Below, piece by piece: positions 32,708-39,717 of a DNA stretch of 64,000 bases; within the stretch, counting starts at the first letter, position 1; every line of letters starts with the position of its first letter. Origin of the DNA: an uncultured Flavobacteriales bacterium (GTDB taxonomy: Bacteria; Bacteroidota; Bacteroidia; Flavobacteriales; UBA1820); contig CALJDR010000049.1 of assembly GCA_938023515.1 (NCBI GenBank), forward strand, positions 24,820-88,819, given 5' to 3'. Below the pieces are notes generated by a model. It was not told where the DNA came from. It worked only from the letters and a program-made list of their open reading frames with translations, and searched no databases. Position numbers and translations under genes: made by a program.

Positions 32708-33778
32708 ATGAGCCAAAAAATCAAACCGGGAGTCGTAACAGGAGAGGGTCTGGCCGAACTGTTCGCCTTTGCCAAGGAAAAAGGATTCGCTATGCCGGCA
32801 GTGAACTGCACGGGCACCAACACTATCAACGCCGTGATGGAAACGGCCAAGGACGTGAACTCGCCCGTGATCGTACAGTTCTCCAACGGAGGCGCTGCCT
32901 TTATCGCCGGAAAATCCGTGCCTAACGATGCGCAGCAGGCAGCTATCGCCGGCGCTATCTGCGGGGCCGAACACGTACATACGATGGCCGAACTTTATGG
33001 CATTCCCGTGGTGCTGCATACCGACCACTGCGCCAAGAAGCTCCTTCCCTGGGTGGACGGACTTTTGGACGCCGGCGAAAAATTCTACGCCCGCACCGGT
33101 AAGCCGCTTTTCTCTTCGCACATGATAGACCTGTCCACCGAAACCCTGAAGGACAATATCGAGATCTGCAAAAAATATCTCGCCCGCATGAGCAAGATGG
33201 GTATGACCCTCGAGATCGAGCTCGGTATCACCGGCGGCGAGGAAGACGGTGTAGACCATTCCGGAGTGGATGCCAGCCGCCTGTACACGCAGCCTGAAGA
33301 CGTGGCTTACGCTTACGAGGAACTGATGAAGATCAGCCCGAACTTTACCATCGCCGCTTCTTTCGGAAACGTGCACGGGGTGTACAAGCCGGGTAATGTA
33401 GTGCTGAAACCGACCATTCTGCGCGATTCGCAGGAATATATCCAGAAGAAGTACAACACGGCTGCCAAACCGGTCAATATGGTATTCCACGGCGGTTCCG
33501 GTTCTTCGCTGGAGGAGATTCGCGAGGCTATCGGCTACGGCGTGGTGAAGATGAACATCGACACCGACACCCAGTTCGCTTTCATGGAAGGTATCCGCGA
33601 CTACATGGAACAGAAGAAAGCGTACCTCCAGACTCAGGTGGGCAACCCCGAAGGCGAGGACGCCCCGAACAAGAAATTTTACGATCCGCGCGTATGGCTC
33701 CGCAAAGGAGAAGATACGCTCCGCGCCCGCATCAAGGTGGCTTTCGAAGATCTCCTGTGCGTAGACGTGCTGAAGTAA
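32708..33778 (+). CDS. fbaA: Fructose-bisphosphate aldolase, class II (zinc)
   Basis: The enzyme cleaves fructose-1,6-bisphosphate to glyceraldehyde-3-phosphate and dihydroxyacetone phosphate in glycolysis and gluconeogenesis. The 356-residue protein has the catalytic Asp106 and zinc ligand His107 in VVLHTDHCAKK, TLEIELGITGGEEDGVDHSG, SFGNVHGVYKPG and the phosphate-binding FHGGSGSS with MNIDTDTQF. It matches the E. coli FbaA-type enzyme. A class I aldolase gene is also present at 57749, so the cell has both kinds. Own promoter and terminator. Confidence 0.96.
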   Translation: MSQKIKPGVVTGEGLAELFAFAKEKGFAMPAVNCTGTNTINAVMETAKDVNSPVIVQFSNGGAAFIAGKSVPNDAQQAAIAGAICGAEHVHTMAELYGIPVVLHTDHCAKKLLPWVDGLLDAGEKFYARTGKPLFSSHMIDLSTETLKDNIEICKKYLARMSKMGMTLEIELGITGGEEDGVDHSGVDASRLYTQPEDVAYAYEELMKISPNFTIAASFGNVHGVYKPGNVVLKPTILRDSQEYIQKKYNTAAKPVNMVFHGGSGSSLEEIREAIGYGVVKMNIDTDTQFAFMEGIRDYMEQKKAYLQTQVGNPEGEDAPNKKFYDPRVWLRKGEDTLRARIKVAFEDLLCVDVLK

Positions 33779-33796
33779 TCGTTTCTCTATAAAAAG

Positions 33797-33830
33797 GATC
33801 GTCCGCAGGCAAACTTGCGGACGATTTTTA
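33797..33830 (+). terminator. Terminator after class II aldolase
   Basis: ATCGTCCGCA (33798-33807) and TGCGGACGAT (33816-33825) form a stem around GGCAAACT, followed by TTTTTATTTG. It lies 20 bases after the stop. Confidence 0.9.
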
Positions 33831-33926
33831 TTTGCGCCGGCACTGCGATTTTGCTATATTTAAATAATATAGGATGCACTTCGGTAATCTTTGAAAACAA
33901 GTTTTCAGATTGCCCTCGATTTGCAC

Positions 33927-33934
33927 TACATTTG
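33927..33934 (+). promoter_or_regulatory. -7 element for the GAF-domain gene
   Basis: TACATTTG matches TAnnTTTG and ends 32 bases before the ATG at 33967. No clean TTTG is found at the expected -33 distance. Confidence 0.6.
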
Positions 33935-33966
33935 TTTTATGATATCGGATTAAAACCTAAATCATT

Positions 33967-34425
33967 ATGAACAAACTTCATGCGCTCCTTTTCGGGGAGA
34001 TAAAGTCCGCCGTGGATTCGGATATGGACAGCGACGATGTGATACGCTTCGTTTGCCAGATGCTTTCGGACGGGGTTCCCCACTTCAATTGGGTGGGAGT
34101 ATACCGCTGTGTCCCGACTGAAAGAATGCTCGAAATAGGCCCGTATTCGGGCGAGGAAACCGAGCATACCGAGATCCCATACGGAGAAGGGGTATGCGGC
34201 CGCGTGGCCGAGACCGGGGAGAAACTGGTGGTACCCGATGTGACAAAGGAGGATAATTACATTTCCTGCAGTATCCGGGTAAAGAGCGAAGCGGTAGTGC
34301 CGGTGCTGCGGGCCGGTCAGGTGATCGCCGTACTGGATGTCGACTCCTTTACTCCCGACGGTTTTTCCAAAGAGGACGTGGAATTGCTGGAAGGTGCGGC
34401 GGAGGAAATAAGCCCGTTCATCTGA
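33967..34425 (+). CDS. GAF-domain protein, putative free methionine-(R)-sulfoxide reductase
   Basis: The 152-residue protein is a single GAF domain, with NWVGVYRCVPTERMLEIGPY, IPYGEGVCGRVAETGEKLVV and SEAVVPVLRAGQVIAVLDVD. Cys77 (GVCG) and Cys101 (NYISCS) are 24 residues apart, the spacing of the last two cysteines in E. coli and yeast free-methionine sulfoxide reductase. The first of the three known cysteines is not evident, although Cys48 might substitute. Alone on its own promoter. Enzyme activity is likely but not certain. Confidence 0.78.
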   Translation: MNKLHALLFGEIKSAVDSDMDSDDVIRFVCQMLSDGVPHFNWVGVYRCVPTERMLEIGPYSGEETEHTEIPYGEGVCGRVAETGEKLVVPDVTKEDNYISCSIRVKSEAVVPVLRAGQVIAVLDVDSFTPDGFSKEDVELLEGAAEEISPFI

Positions 34426-34476
34426 TCCGGCTGTAAAAAAGCGCCCTCCGACCGGGCGTCAATCGGCGGAAATTGC

Positions 34477-34484
34477 TAATTTTG
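34477..34484 (+). promoter_or_regulatory. -7 element for pheS
   Basis: TAATTTTG matches TAnnTTTG and ends 20 bases before the pheS ATG at 34505. The short GC-rich repeat GCGCCCTCCGACCGGGCG lies just upstream at 34441-34458 and may end the GAF transcript. Confidence 0.65.
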
Positions 34485-34504
34485 CACATCTAAAATATCG
34501 TAAA

Positions 34505-35524
34505 ATGCTCGACAAGATAAAAGAGTACCTCTCGCAGGTGAAATCGTTCAAGGCTTCCACCACGGAAGACCTCGAAAATTTCCGGATCAAGTACCTCGGC
34601 AAAAAGGGGGTGCTGAACGACCTTTTCGAAGATTTTAAAAAGGCCCCTAATGAGAGCAAGCGCGAGATCGGCCAACTGCTCAACCAGTTGAAGAACGAAG
34701 CTTCGGAGCGGGTAAATACCCTGCGCGAGCAGTTCGAAGTTGCCAAAGAGCAGTCCGCACAACGGGAAGACCTTTCGCGTCCGGCCCTGACGGAGCCTAT
34801 CGGTTCGCGCCATCCGATCTCGGAAGTGCGCCGCCAGGTGGTCGATATATTCTCCCGCATCGGGTTTACCATTGCAGACGGTCCCGAAATAGAGGATGAC
34901 TGGCATAATTTTACCGCCCTCAACCTTCCGGAACATCACCCGGCCCGCGATATGCAGGATACGTTTTTTATCCAGACCGATCCGTCCATCCTCTTGCGTA
35001 CGCAGACCAGTTCGGTACAGGCCCGCCACATGGAGGAAAACAAACCGCCGATCCGTATCATATCTCCCGGACGCGTGTTCCGCAACGAGGTCATCTCGTA
35101 CCGCGCGCACTGCATGTTCCATCAGGTAGAAGGGCTCTATATAGACAAGGACGTGTCGTTCGCAGACCTCAAGCAGGCGCTGCTGTATTTTACGCACGAG
35201 ATGTTCGGCAAGTCCAAAATACGCCTGCGTCCGTCCTATTTCCCGTTCACCGAACCTTCCGCTGAAGTGGATGTGTATTGGGGGCTGGAGACCGAAGCGG
35301 ACTACCGGATTACCAAGGGGACTGGTTGGCTCGAGATCATGGGTTGTGGGATGGTCGACCCGAACGTGCTTCGCAACGTAGGCATCGATCCGGATGTCTA
35401 TACCGGGTATGCATTCGGTATGGGCATCGAACGTATGGCGATGCTGCTGTACCAGGTAAAAGACCTGCGCTTGTACTTCGAGAACGACGTGCGTTTTCTG
35501 GAACAGTTCCAGAGCGCTCTCTAA
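34505..35524 (+). CDS. pheS: Phenylalanyl-tRNA synthetase alpha subunit
   Basis: PheS carries the catalytic core of the alpha2-beta2 synthetase that charges tRNA-Phe. The 339-residue protein has an N-terminal coiled-coil arm (about 1-85). Motif 2 is HPARDMQDTFFIQTDPSILL, then LRTQTSSVQARHMEENKPPI and RIISPGRVFRNEVISYRAHC. Motif 3 is YTGYAFGMGIERMAMLLYQV. The FTEPSAEVDVYW segment is the Phe pocket. PheT is not adjacent. It starts 21 bases after its -7 element and ends in a strong shared terminator. Confidence 0.96.
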   Translation: MLDKIKEYLSQVKSFKASTTEDLENFRIKYLGKKGVLNDLFEDFKKAPNESKREIGQLLNQLKNEASERVNTLREQFEVAKEQSAQREDLSRPALTEPIGSRHPISEVRRQVVDIFSRIGFTIADGPEIEDDWHNFTALNLPEHHPARDMQDTFFIQTDPSILLRTQTSSVQARHMEENKPPIRIISPGRVFRNEVISYRAHCMFHQVEGLYIDKDVSFADLKQALLYFTHEMFGKSKIRLRPSYFPFTEPSAEVDVYWGLETEADYRITKGTGWLEIMGCGMVDPNVLRNVGIDPDVYTGYAFGMGIERMAMLLYQVKDLRLYFENDVRFLEQFQSAL

Positions 35525-35542
35525 AAAAGAATACTTCGTAAA

Positions 35543-35584
35543 CAAAAAGCGTCCGGATGGTTTTCCATCCGGACGCTTTTTGTT
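35543..35584. terminator. Bidirectional terminator between pheS and the alkyltransferase gene
   Basis: AAAAAGCGTCCGGATGG and CCATCCGGACGCTTTTT form a 17-bp stem around a four-base TTTT loop, with T-runs on both strands. It serves the converging pheS transcript and the minus-strand operon ending at 35600. Confidence 0.93.
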
Positions 35585-35599
35585 TTTTTCGGAAACAAT

Positions 35600-35950
35600 T
35601 CATTCGTCCGCTTCGTTATAGCGCCAGCGGTGTTTTCCCATGTCCACATGTCCGTTCTGGCGGAAGGAGACTCCTTCGTCGGCCAGTTTTTGCCGCTGGA
35701 CCGCCCAACCCGGAGCGAGCCTTCCGGCGTTGTTCACCACCCGGTGGCAGGGGAGTCCCGCCGTCTCCGTAGCCGATCGAAGGGTGCGCCCGACCATGCG
35801 GGATCGGTTCGGCTGCCCCACCAGATGGGCAATGTCGCCGTACGAGACGACACATCCTGACGGGATAGCCGCTACCACGGCATACACATCCCGGGCGAAA
35901 ATTTCCGGGTCATATTTGCCCGATGCGGCATCTTTGATAGGCGGTTTCAT
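35600..35950 (-). CDS. MGMT/alkyltransferase-like DNA-binding domain protein
   Basis: The 116-residue protein is a lone C-terminal MGMT domain: DVYAVVAAIPSGCVVSYGDI, the helix-turn-helix with RMVGRTLRSA, and the active-site motif LPCHRVVNNAGRLAPGW with Cys68. Because the Cys is kept it could accept alkyl groups, unlike ATL proteins that carry Trp at this place. The RNase-H-like N domain of full MGMT is absent. ATG 35950 is preferred; the frame reaches a TTG at 35977. It lies downstream of the protease gene in the same direction (41-base gap). Confidence 0.82.
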   Translation of the reverse strand: MKPPIKDAASGKYDPEIFARDVYAVVAAIPSGCVVSYGDIAHLVGQPNRSRMVGRTLRSATETAGLPCHRVVNNAGRLAPGWAVQRQKLADEGVSFRQNGHVDMGKHRWRYNEADE

Positions 35951-35991
35951 AATAGCTGTCTTCCCTGGGATAAACAAGGAAAATGTCCGGG

Positions 35992-37212
35992 TTATAAAGT
36001 CTGCTCGGGCTTGTAGTTCAACTCGTGCGTTTCCCCGCTACGCTGCACCGAAAGGATATGGGGTTTTCCCGTATCGTTCAGCAGTCTGTTTACCTCTTTC
36101 CGAGACAATTCTTTTAGCGGGGCGGCATCGATGGCAATTAGGATGTCGTTTTCTTTCAACCCGGCTTTTTCGGCTTCTCCGCCTATGCGCATGCCGGTTA
36201 CCACGAATCCGTCGTAAATGTCCGTGCGATCGACATAGAGAATATCGTGCCCGTAATTTTTAAATGGCTTGTCGTAGTCGGTGTTCGGGCGCAGGAAGAG
36301 GTTCATGTCTTTCAGGTCGAGGATGACGTCGAAACGATTCAATACCCGGTTGCCTATAAGTCCCATATGATTTTTAGATGCAAGGGCGCCTGATGTATCG
36401 GCTGAATAGGATATGGCTAAATCTTTCAATCGGAATGTGTCGAGGATCACTTCCTGCGCTACGATCCGGGTATGATCCGACGTGCCGCCCAATCCTCCCT
36501 GTGAGTTGTGGTAAGAAGCTTTTTCCCCTGGGGCATTCGTTAAGTCGTATTTAGTCGCCGTTGTACTTGTCAGGGTTGCCGATCCTCCGCTGCCGGTGTC
36601 CAGCAAGAACCATCCTTCTATGGTTTTTCCGCTTACCTTAACAGTTGCCTGAACAAATAAATACCCTTTTTGAAAGGATAGGGGTAAACGCCGGTAACCT
36701 GTCGTATCGGGATGATCCGTCACACTGAAACGACCCTTAGGGTAATCTATTTCAATGTATTTTCCTTTGAAAAAACGCTGTCCGACGATACCGTCCGCCT
36801 GGCGGCCCATGATCTCTTTCAGGTGGAGCAGCGGAATGAAGTTCGGCGATCGGTAACCGCCTGAAGGGAGCGTGAAATCGACGGATTCCATCAGGATGCG
36901 TATGATCTGCATTTTATTGCCGGCACCGCCTATCGCTCCTTTACCCGTGGGCGAGGATTCCGGGAAATTCCGGACGTGGAACAGGCTGTCCAGATAGAAG
37001 TCCGTAGCGCCGGTATCGAATACGAACTCGCCCTGTGCGGAATCGCGTATCGTGACCGGCAGGTAGATGTGCCCATCGAATATGGGGCCTTTGTCCTGTG
37101 TAGTGTCGTTTTGTACGATATCACTATCGGTCGTGCAGGGTGAGGCGGCGTGGGAGCCGCATCCGGCGGCCAGCAGGATGGGAAGAATGAAAAAATAGAG
37201 CAGAAGCTTCAC
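35992..37212 (-). CDS. Lipoprotein aspartyl protease with C-terminal PDZ domain
   Basis: The 406-residue protein has a lipobox at LLAAGCGS (Cys18). Two retropepsin-like half-sites carry DTGA (Asp66, in FVFDTGATDF) and DTGS (Asp205, in GWFLLDTGSGG), so both catalytic Asp residues of an aspartic protease are present. A PDZ domain covers about residues 318-406 (GGEAEKAGLKENDILIAIDA). This is the retropepsin-like protease plus PDZ group common in Bacteroidetes. Its target is unknown. It follows the EttA gene by 17 bases and probably shares its promoter. Confidence 0.88.
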   Translation of the reverse strand: MKLLLYFFILPILLAAGCGSHAASPCTTDSDIVQNDTTQDKGPIFDGHIYLPVTIRDSAQGEFVFDTGATDFYLDSLFHVRNFPESSPTGKGAIGGAGNKMQIIRILMESVDFTLPSGGYRSPNFIPLLHLKEIMGRQADGIVGQRFFKGKYIEIDYPKGRFSVTDHPDTTGYRRLPLSFQKGYLFVQATVKVSGKTIEGWFLLDTGSGGSATLTSTTATKYDLTNAPGEKASYHNSQGGLGGTSDHTRIVAQEVILDTFRLKDLAISYSADTSGALASKNHMGLIGNRVLNRFDVILDLKDMNLFLRPNTDYDKPFKNYGHDILYVDRTDIYDGFVVTGMRIGGEAEKAGLKENDILIAIDAAPLKELSRKEVNRLLNDTGKPHILSVQRSGETHELNYKPEQTL

Positions 37213-37229
37213 ATTAGGACTGTTTTTGA

Positions 37230-38918
37230 TCAGCGTGTCAGTTTCTTGTACCGGATACGGGTCGGGGTGGTGTCGCCGAGTCGTTTTTTCTTGTTCTCCT
37301 CGTAATCGGAGAAAGAGCCTTCAAAGAAATACACCTCGGAATCCCCTTCGAAAGCCAGGATATGCGTACATACCCGGTCGAGGAACCAGCGGTCGTGCGA
37401 AATGATCACGGCACATCCGGCGAAATTGTCCAGGCCTTCTTCGAGGGCGCGGAGGGTGTTAATGTCCAGATCGTTGGTCGGTTCGTCGAGCAACAGCACG
37501 TTGCCCTCTTCCTTCAGGGTGATGGCCAGGTGCAGGCGGTTGCGCTCGCCGCCGGACATTTCTTCCACCAGTTTGTTCTGTTCGGTACCCGAGAAATTGA
37601 AGCGCGACAGGTAGGCGCGCGAGTTGACCTGCCGTCCGCCCATCATAATCAGTTCCTGTCCGCCGGAGAAGTTCTCCCAGATGCTCTTTTTTGGATCCAG
37701 TCCGGCGTGGGTCTGGTCTACGTATCCTATTTGGACCGTATCGCCCACGTCGAATGTCCCGCCGTCGGGTTGCTCCTGTCCCATGATCATTCGGAAAATG
37801 GTCGTTTTACCCGCTCCGTTGGGCCCGATGATGCCCACAATACCGTTCTGCGGCAGGCGGAAGTTGAGATCGTCGTACAGGAGTTTATCGCCGTAGGCTT
37901 TCGAAACGTGCAGGGCTTCGATCACGTTGGTGCCCAAGCGGGGTCCGTTCGGAATGTATATTTCCAGTTTCTCTTCTTTTTCTTTCTGGTCTTCGTTCAG
38001 CAGGCGCTCGTAGGAGGAAAGACGCGCTTTCGATTTGGCCTGGCGTCCTTTGGGGTTTTGCCGCACCCAGTCGAGTTCCCGCTGGAGGGTTTTGGCGCGT
38101 TTGGATGCCTGTTTTTCCTCTTTGGCCAAGCGGGCGGTCTTTTGTTCCAACCACGAAGAGTAATTGCCTTTCCAGGGAATTCCTTCGCCGCGGTCGAGTT
38201 CCAGGATCCATCCGGCCACGTTGTCCAAAAAGTAACGGTCGTGCGTGACGGCGATGACCGTACCTTTGTACTGGCGCAGGTGCTCTTCCAGCCAAAGGAT
38301 GCTCTCGGCATCCAGATGGTTGGTCGGTTCGTCCAGCAGTAGTACGTCCGGCTCCTGAAGCAGAAGGCGGCACAGGGCCACCCGGCGGCGTTCACCGCCC
38401 GAGAGCGTCGATATGGGCGTTTCCGGGGCGGGGGTGCGCAGGGCATCCATCGCGATATTCAGTTTGGTGTCGAGTTCCCAGGCGTTTTTGGCATCTATTT
38501 CGTCCTGAAGCTGTCCTTGGCGGCGCATCAGCTCGTCCATTTTATCGGGGTTGGAATACACTTCTTCCAATCCGAACTGATCGTTGATGTTATTGTATTC
38601 GTCCAGGATCGCTACGGTATCGGCCACACCTTCTTTTACGATGTCCAGTACGGTTTTGTCCGGGTCCAGTTGCGGGTCCTGCGGCAGGTAGCCCACCGTG
38701 TAGCCGGGCGAAAATACGACGTCGCCCTGGTACTCTTTTTCAAGCCCGGCGATGATCTTCAGAAGGGTGGATTTTCCGGCCCCGTTCAGCCCGAGAATGC
38801 CTATTTTAGCTCCATAGAAAAAGCTGAGGTAAATGTTCTTCAGGACGGTTTTGTTCGTGCGGGAGTAGGTCTTGGTGACCCCGGTCATGGAAAAAATGAC
38901 TTTGTTGTCGTCTGCCAT
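37230..38918 (-). CDS. ettA: ABC-F ATPase, EttA-type translational throttle
   Basis: This 562-residue protein has two ABC domains and no membrane segments. Walker A boxes are GLNGAGKST (43-51) and GPNGAGKTT; the signatures are LSGGERRRVALCRL and MSGGERNRLHLAIT. Both switch regions read LLLDEPTNHLD and LLLDEPTNDLD. Length and an arm-like region match E. coli EttA, which binds the ribosome E site and gates initiation according to the ATP/ADP ratio. The frame is open to 38990, but ATG 38918 is 31 bases from a -7 element. Confidence 0.93.
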   Translation of the reverse strand: MADDNKVIFSMTGVTKTYSRTNKTVLKNIYLSFFYGAKIGILGLNGAGKSTLLKIIAGLEKEYQGDVVFSPGYTVGYLPQDPQLDPDKTVLDIVKEGVADTVAILDEYNNINDQFGLEEVYSNPDKMDELMRRQGQLQDEIDAKNAWELDTKLNIAMDALRTPAPETPISTLSGGERRRVALCRLLLQEPDVLLLDEPTNHLDAESILWLEEHLRQYKGTVIAVTHDRYFLDNVAGWILELDRGEGIPWKGNYSSWLEQKTARLAKEEKQASKRAKTLQRELDWVRQNPKGRQAKSKARLSSYERLLNEDQKEKEEKLEIYIPNGPRLGTNVIEALHVSKAYGDKLLYDDLNFRLPQNGIVGIIGPNGAGKTTIFRMIMGQEQPDGGTFDVGDTVQIGYVDQTHAGLDPKKSIWENFSGGQELIMMGGRQVNSRAYLSRFNFSGTEQNKLVEEMSGGERNRLHLAITLKEEGNVLLLDEPTNDLDINTLRALEEGLDNFAGCAVIISHDRWFLDRVCTHILAFEGDSEVYFFEGSFSDYEENKKKRLGDTTPTRIRYKKLTR

Positions 38919-38948
38919 AGCGTATCTGTTGTCGATTTGTTCTTTCGA

Positions 38949-38978
38949 CAAAGATAGTCCTTTGCTCCGGATTCCAAA
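38949..38978 (-). promoter_or_regulatory. Promoter for the ettA gene
   Basis: On the minus strand TTTG (38978-38975) and TATCTTTG (38956-38949) are 18 bases apart, a good consensus match. The -7 element ends 30 bases before the ATG. Confidence 0.8.
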
Positions 38979-39015
38979 ACAGCCCGACAAAAGATAAAGC
39001 GGGTGTTCAACTCTA

Positions 39016-39579
39016 TCAGCGGAGTTTTTTTAAGAGGGCTTCGTTTCTTTCCGCCTTCAGCCTGTCCTGGATTTTTGTGTCCGCCAGGATAAACTGGCAA
39101 CGCTGGAATTCGGGCATGTAAATAAAGTAAAACGTCTGGTTTTTATCGGCCCAGTAAGTTACCTCCTGTGTCGGGCAGCCGGACAGGTTGAAATCGGGGC
39201 CTTTGTAGATCGTTCTCGACGAGTAATGCCCGTATTTTTTTTTCAGGGAGGAAAAAACGTCTGTAGCCTTAGCCATGTTATAACCATAACAGGCGATAAG
39301 GATCGCTGCCCTTTTCCGGTAAAAAAAATAGACGAAAATCGCATTCGTTCCGTCTTTCATTTCTTGAGAAATACGGTATTCTGCCATTCCTGTGGTCAGC
39401 AGATTTTCCGGCAAAAGGAAGGAGGGCTCCTTTTGGGGGACGGCTTCCGTGTTTTTTTGGAGAAAAGCGGTTAACCTTTCTCCCAAACGAGCCTCTGGGG
39501 AAGGGTCTTCCAGATTGTCCTGGCCGAAGGTGGCAAAAAAAGGCCAGAGGATAAAAAGGAAAAGGAATGTCTTTTTCAT
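39016..39579 (-). CDS. Secreted protein of unknown function
   Basis: I do not recognise this 187-residue protein. It has a clear signal peptide (FLFLFILWPFFATFGQ) and then about 165 residues with no membrane segment. The pattern FYRKRAAILIACYGYNMAKA, then VFSSLKKKYGHYSS and LSGCPTQEVTYWADKNQTFY, looks like an alpha/beta domain. Three cysteines remain in the mature part. It has its own -7 element at 39604-39611 and lies between ettA and the M23 peptidase gene, both in the same direction. Confidence 0.7.
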   Translation of the reverse strand: MKKTFLFLFILWPFFATFGQDNLEDPSPEARLGERLTAFLQKNTEAVPQKEPSFLLPENLLTTGMAEYRISQEMKDGTNAIFVYFFYRKRAAILIACYGYNMAKATDVFSSLKKKYGHYSSRTIYKGPDFNLSGCPTQEVTYWADKNQTFYFIYMPEFQRCQFILADTKIQDRLKAERNEALLKKLR

Positions 39580-39603
39580 ATCTTTTTATCTATAATGGTT
39601 AGG

Positions 39604-39611
39604 CAAATATA
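39604..39611 (-). promoter_or_regulatory. -7 element for the secreted unknown protein
   Basis: CAAATATA on the plus strand reads TATATTTG on the minus strand, 25 bases before the ATG at 39579. The nearest TTTG upstream is at 24 bases, longer than consensus. Confidence 0.6.
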
Positions 39612-39649
39612 TTTAATTATTATCATATATGATAACAAAAGTTTTCCGA

Positions 39650-39692
39650 AAAAGAAAACCCTATCCTTCTTACGGGATAGGGTGATTTTTAA
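39650..39692 (-). terminator. Terminator of the M23 peptidase gene
   Basis: ACCCTATCC (39658-39666) and GGATAGGGT (39675-39683) form the stem around TTCTTACG; on the minus strand it is followed by TTTTCTTTTT. It is about 30 bases after the stop at 39718. Confidence 0.85.
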
Positions 39693-39717
39693 ATATTGTA
39701 AGTCAGTTCGTTGGGGA

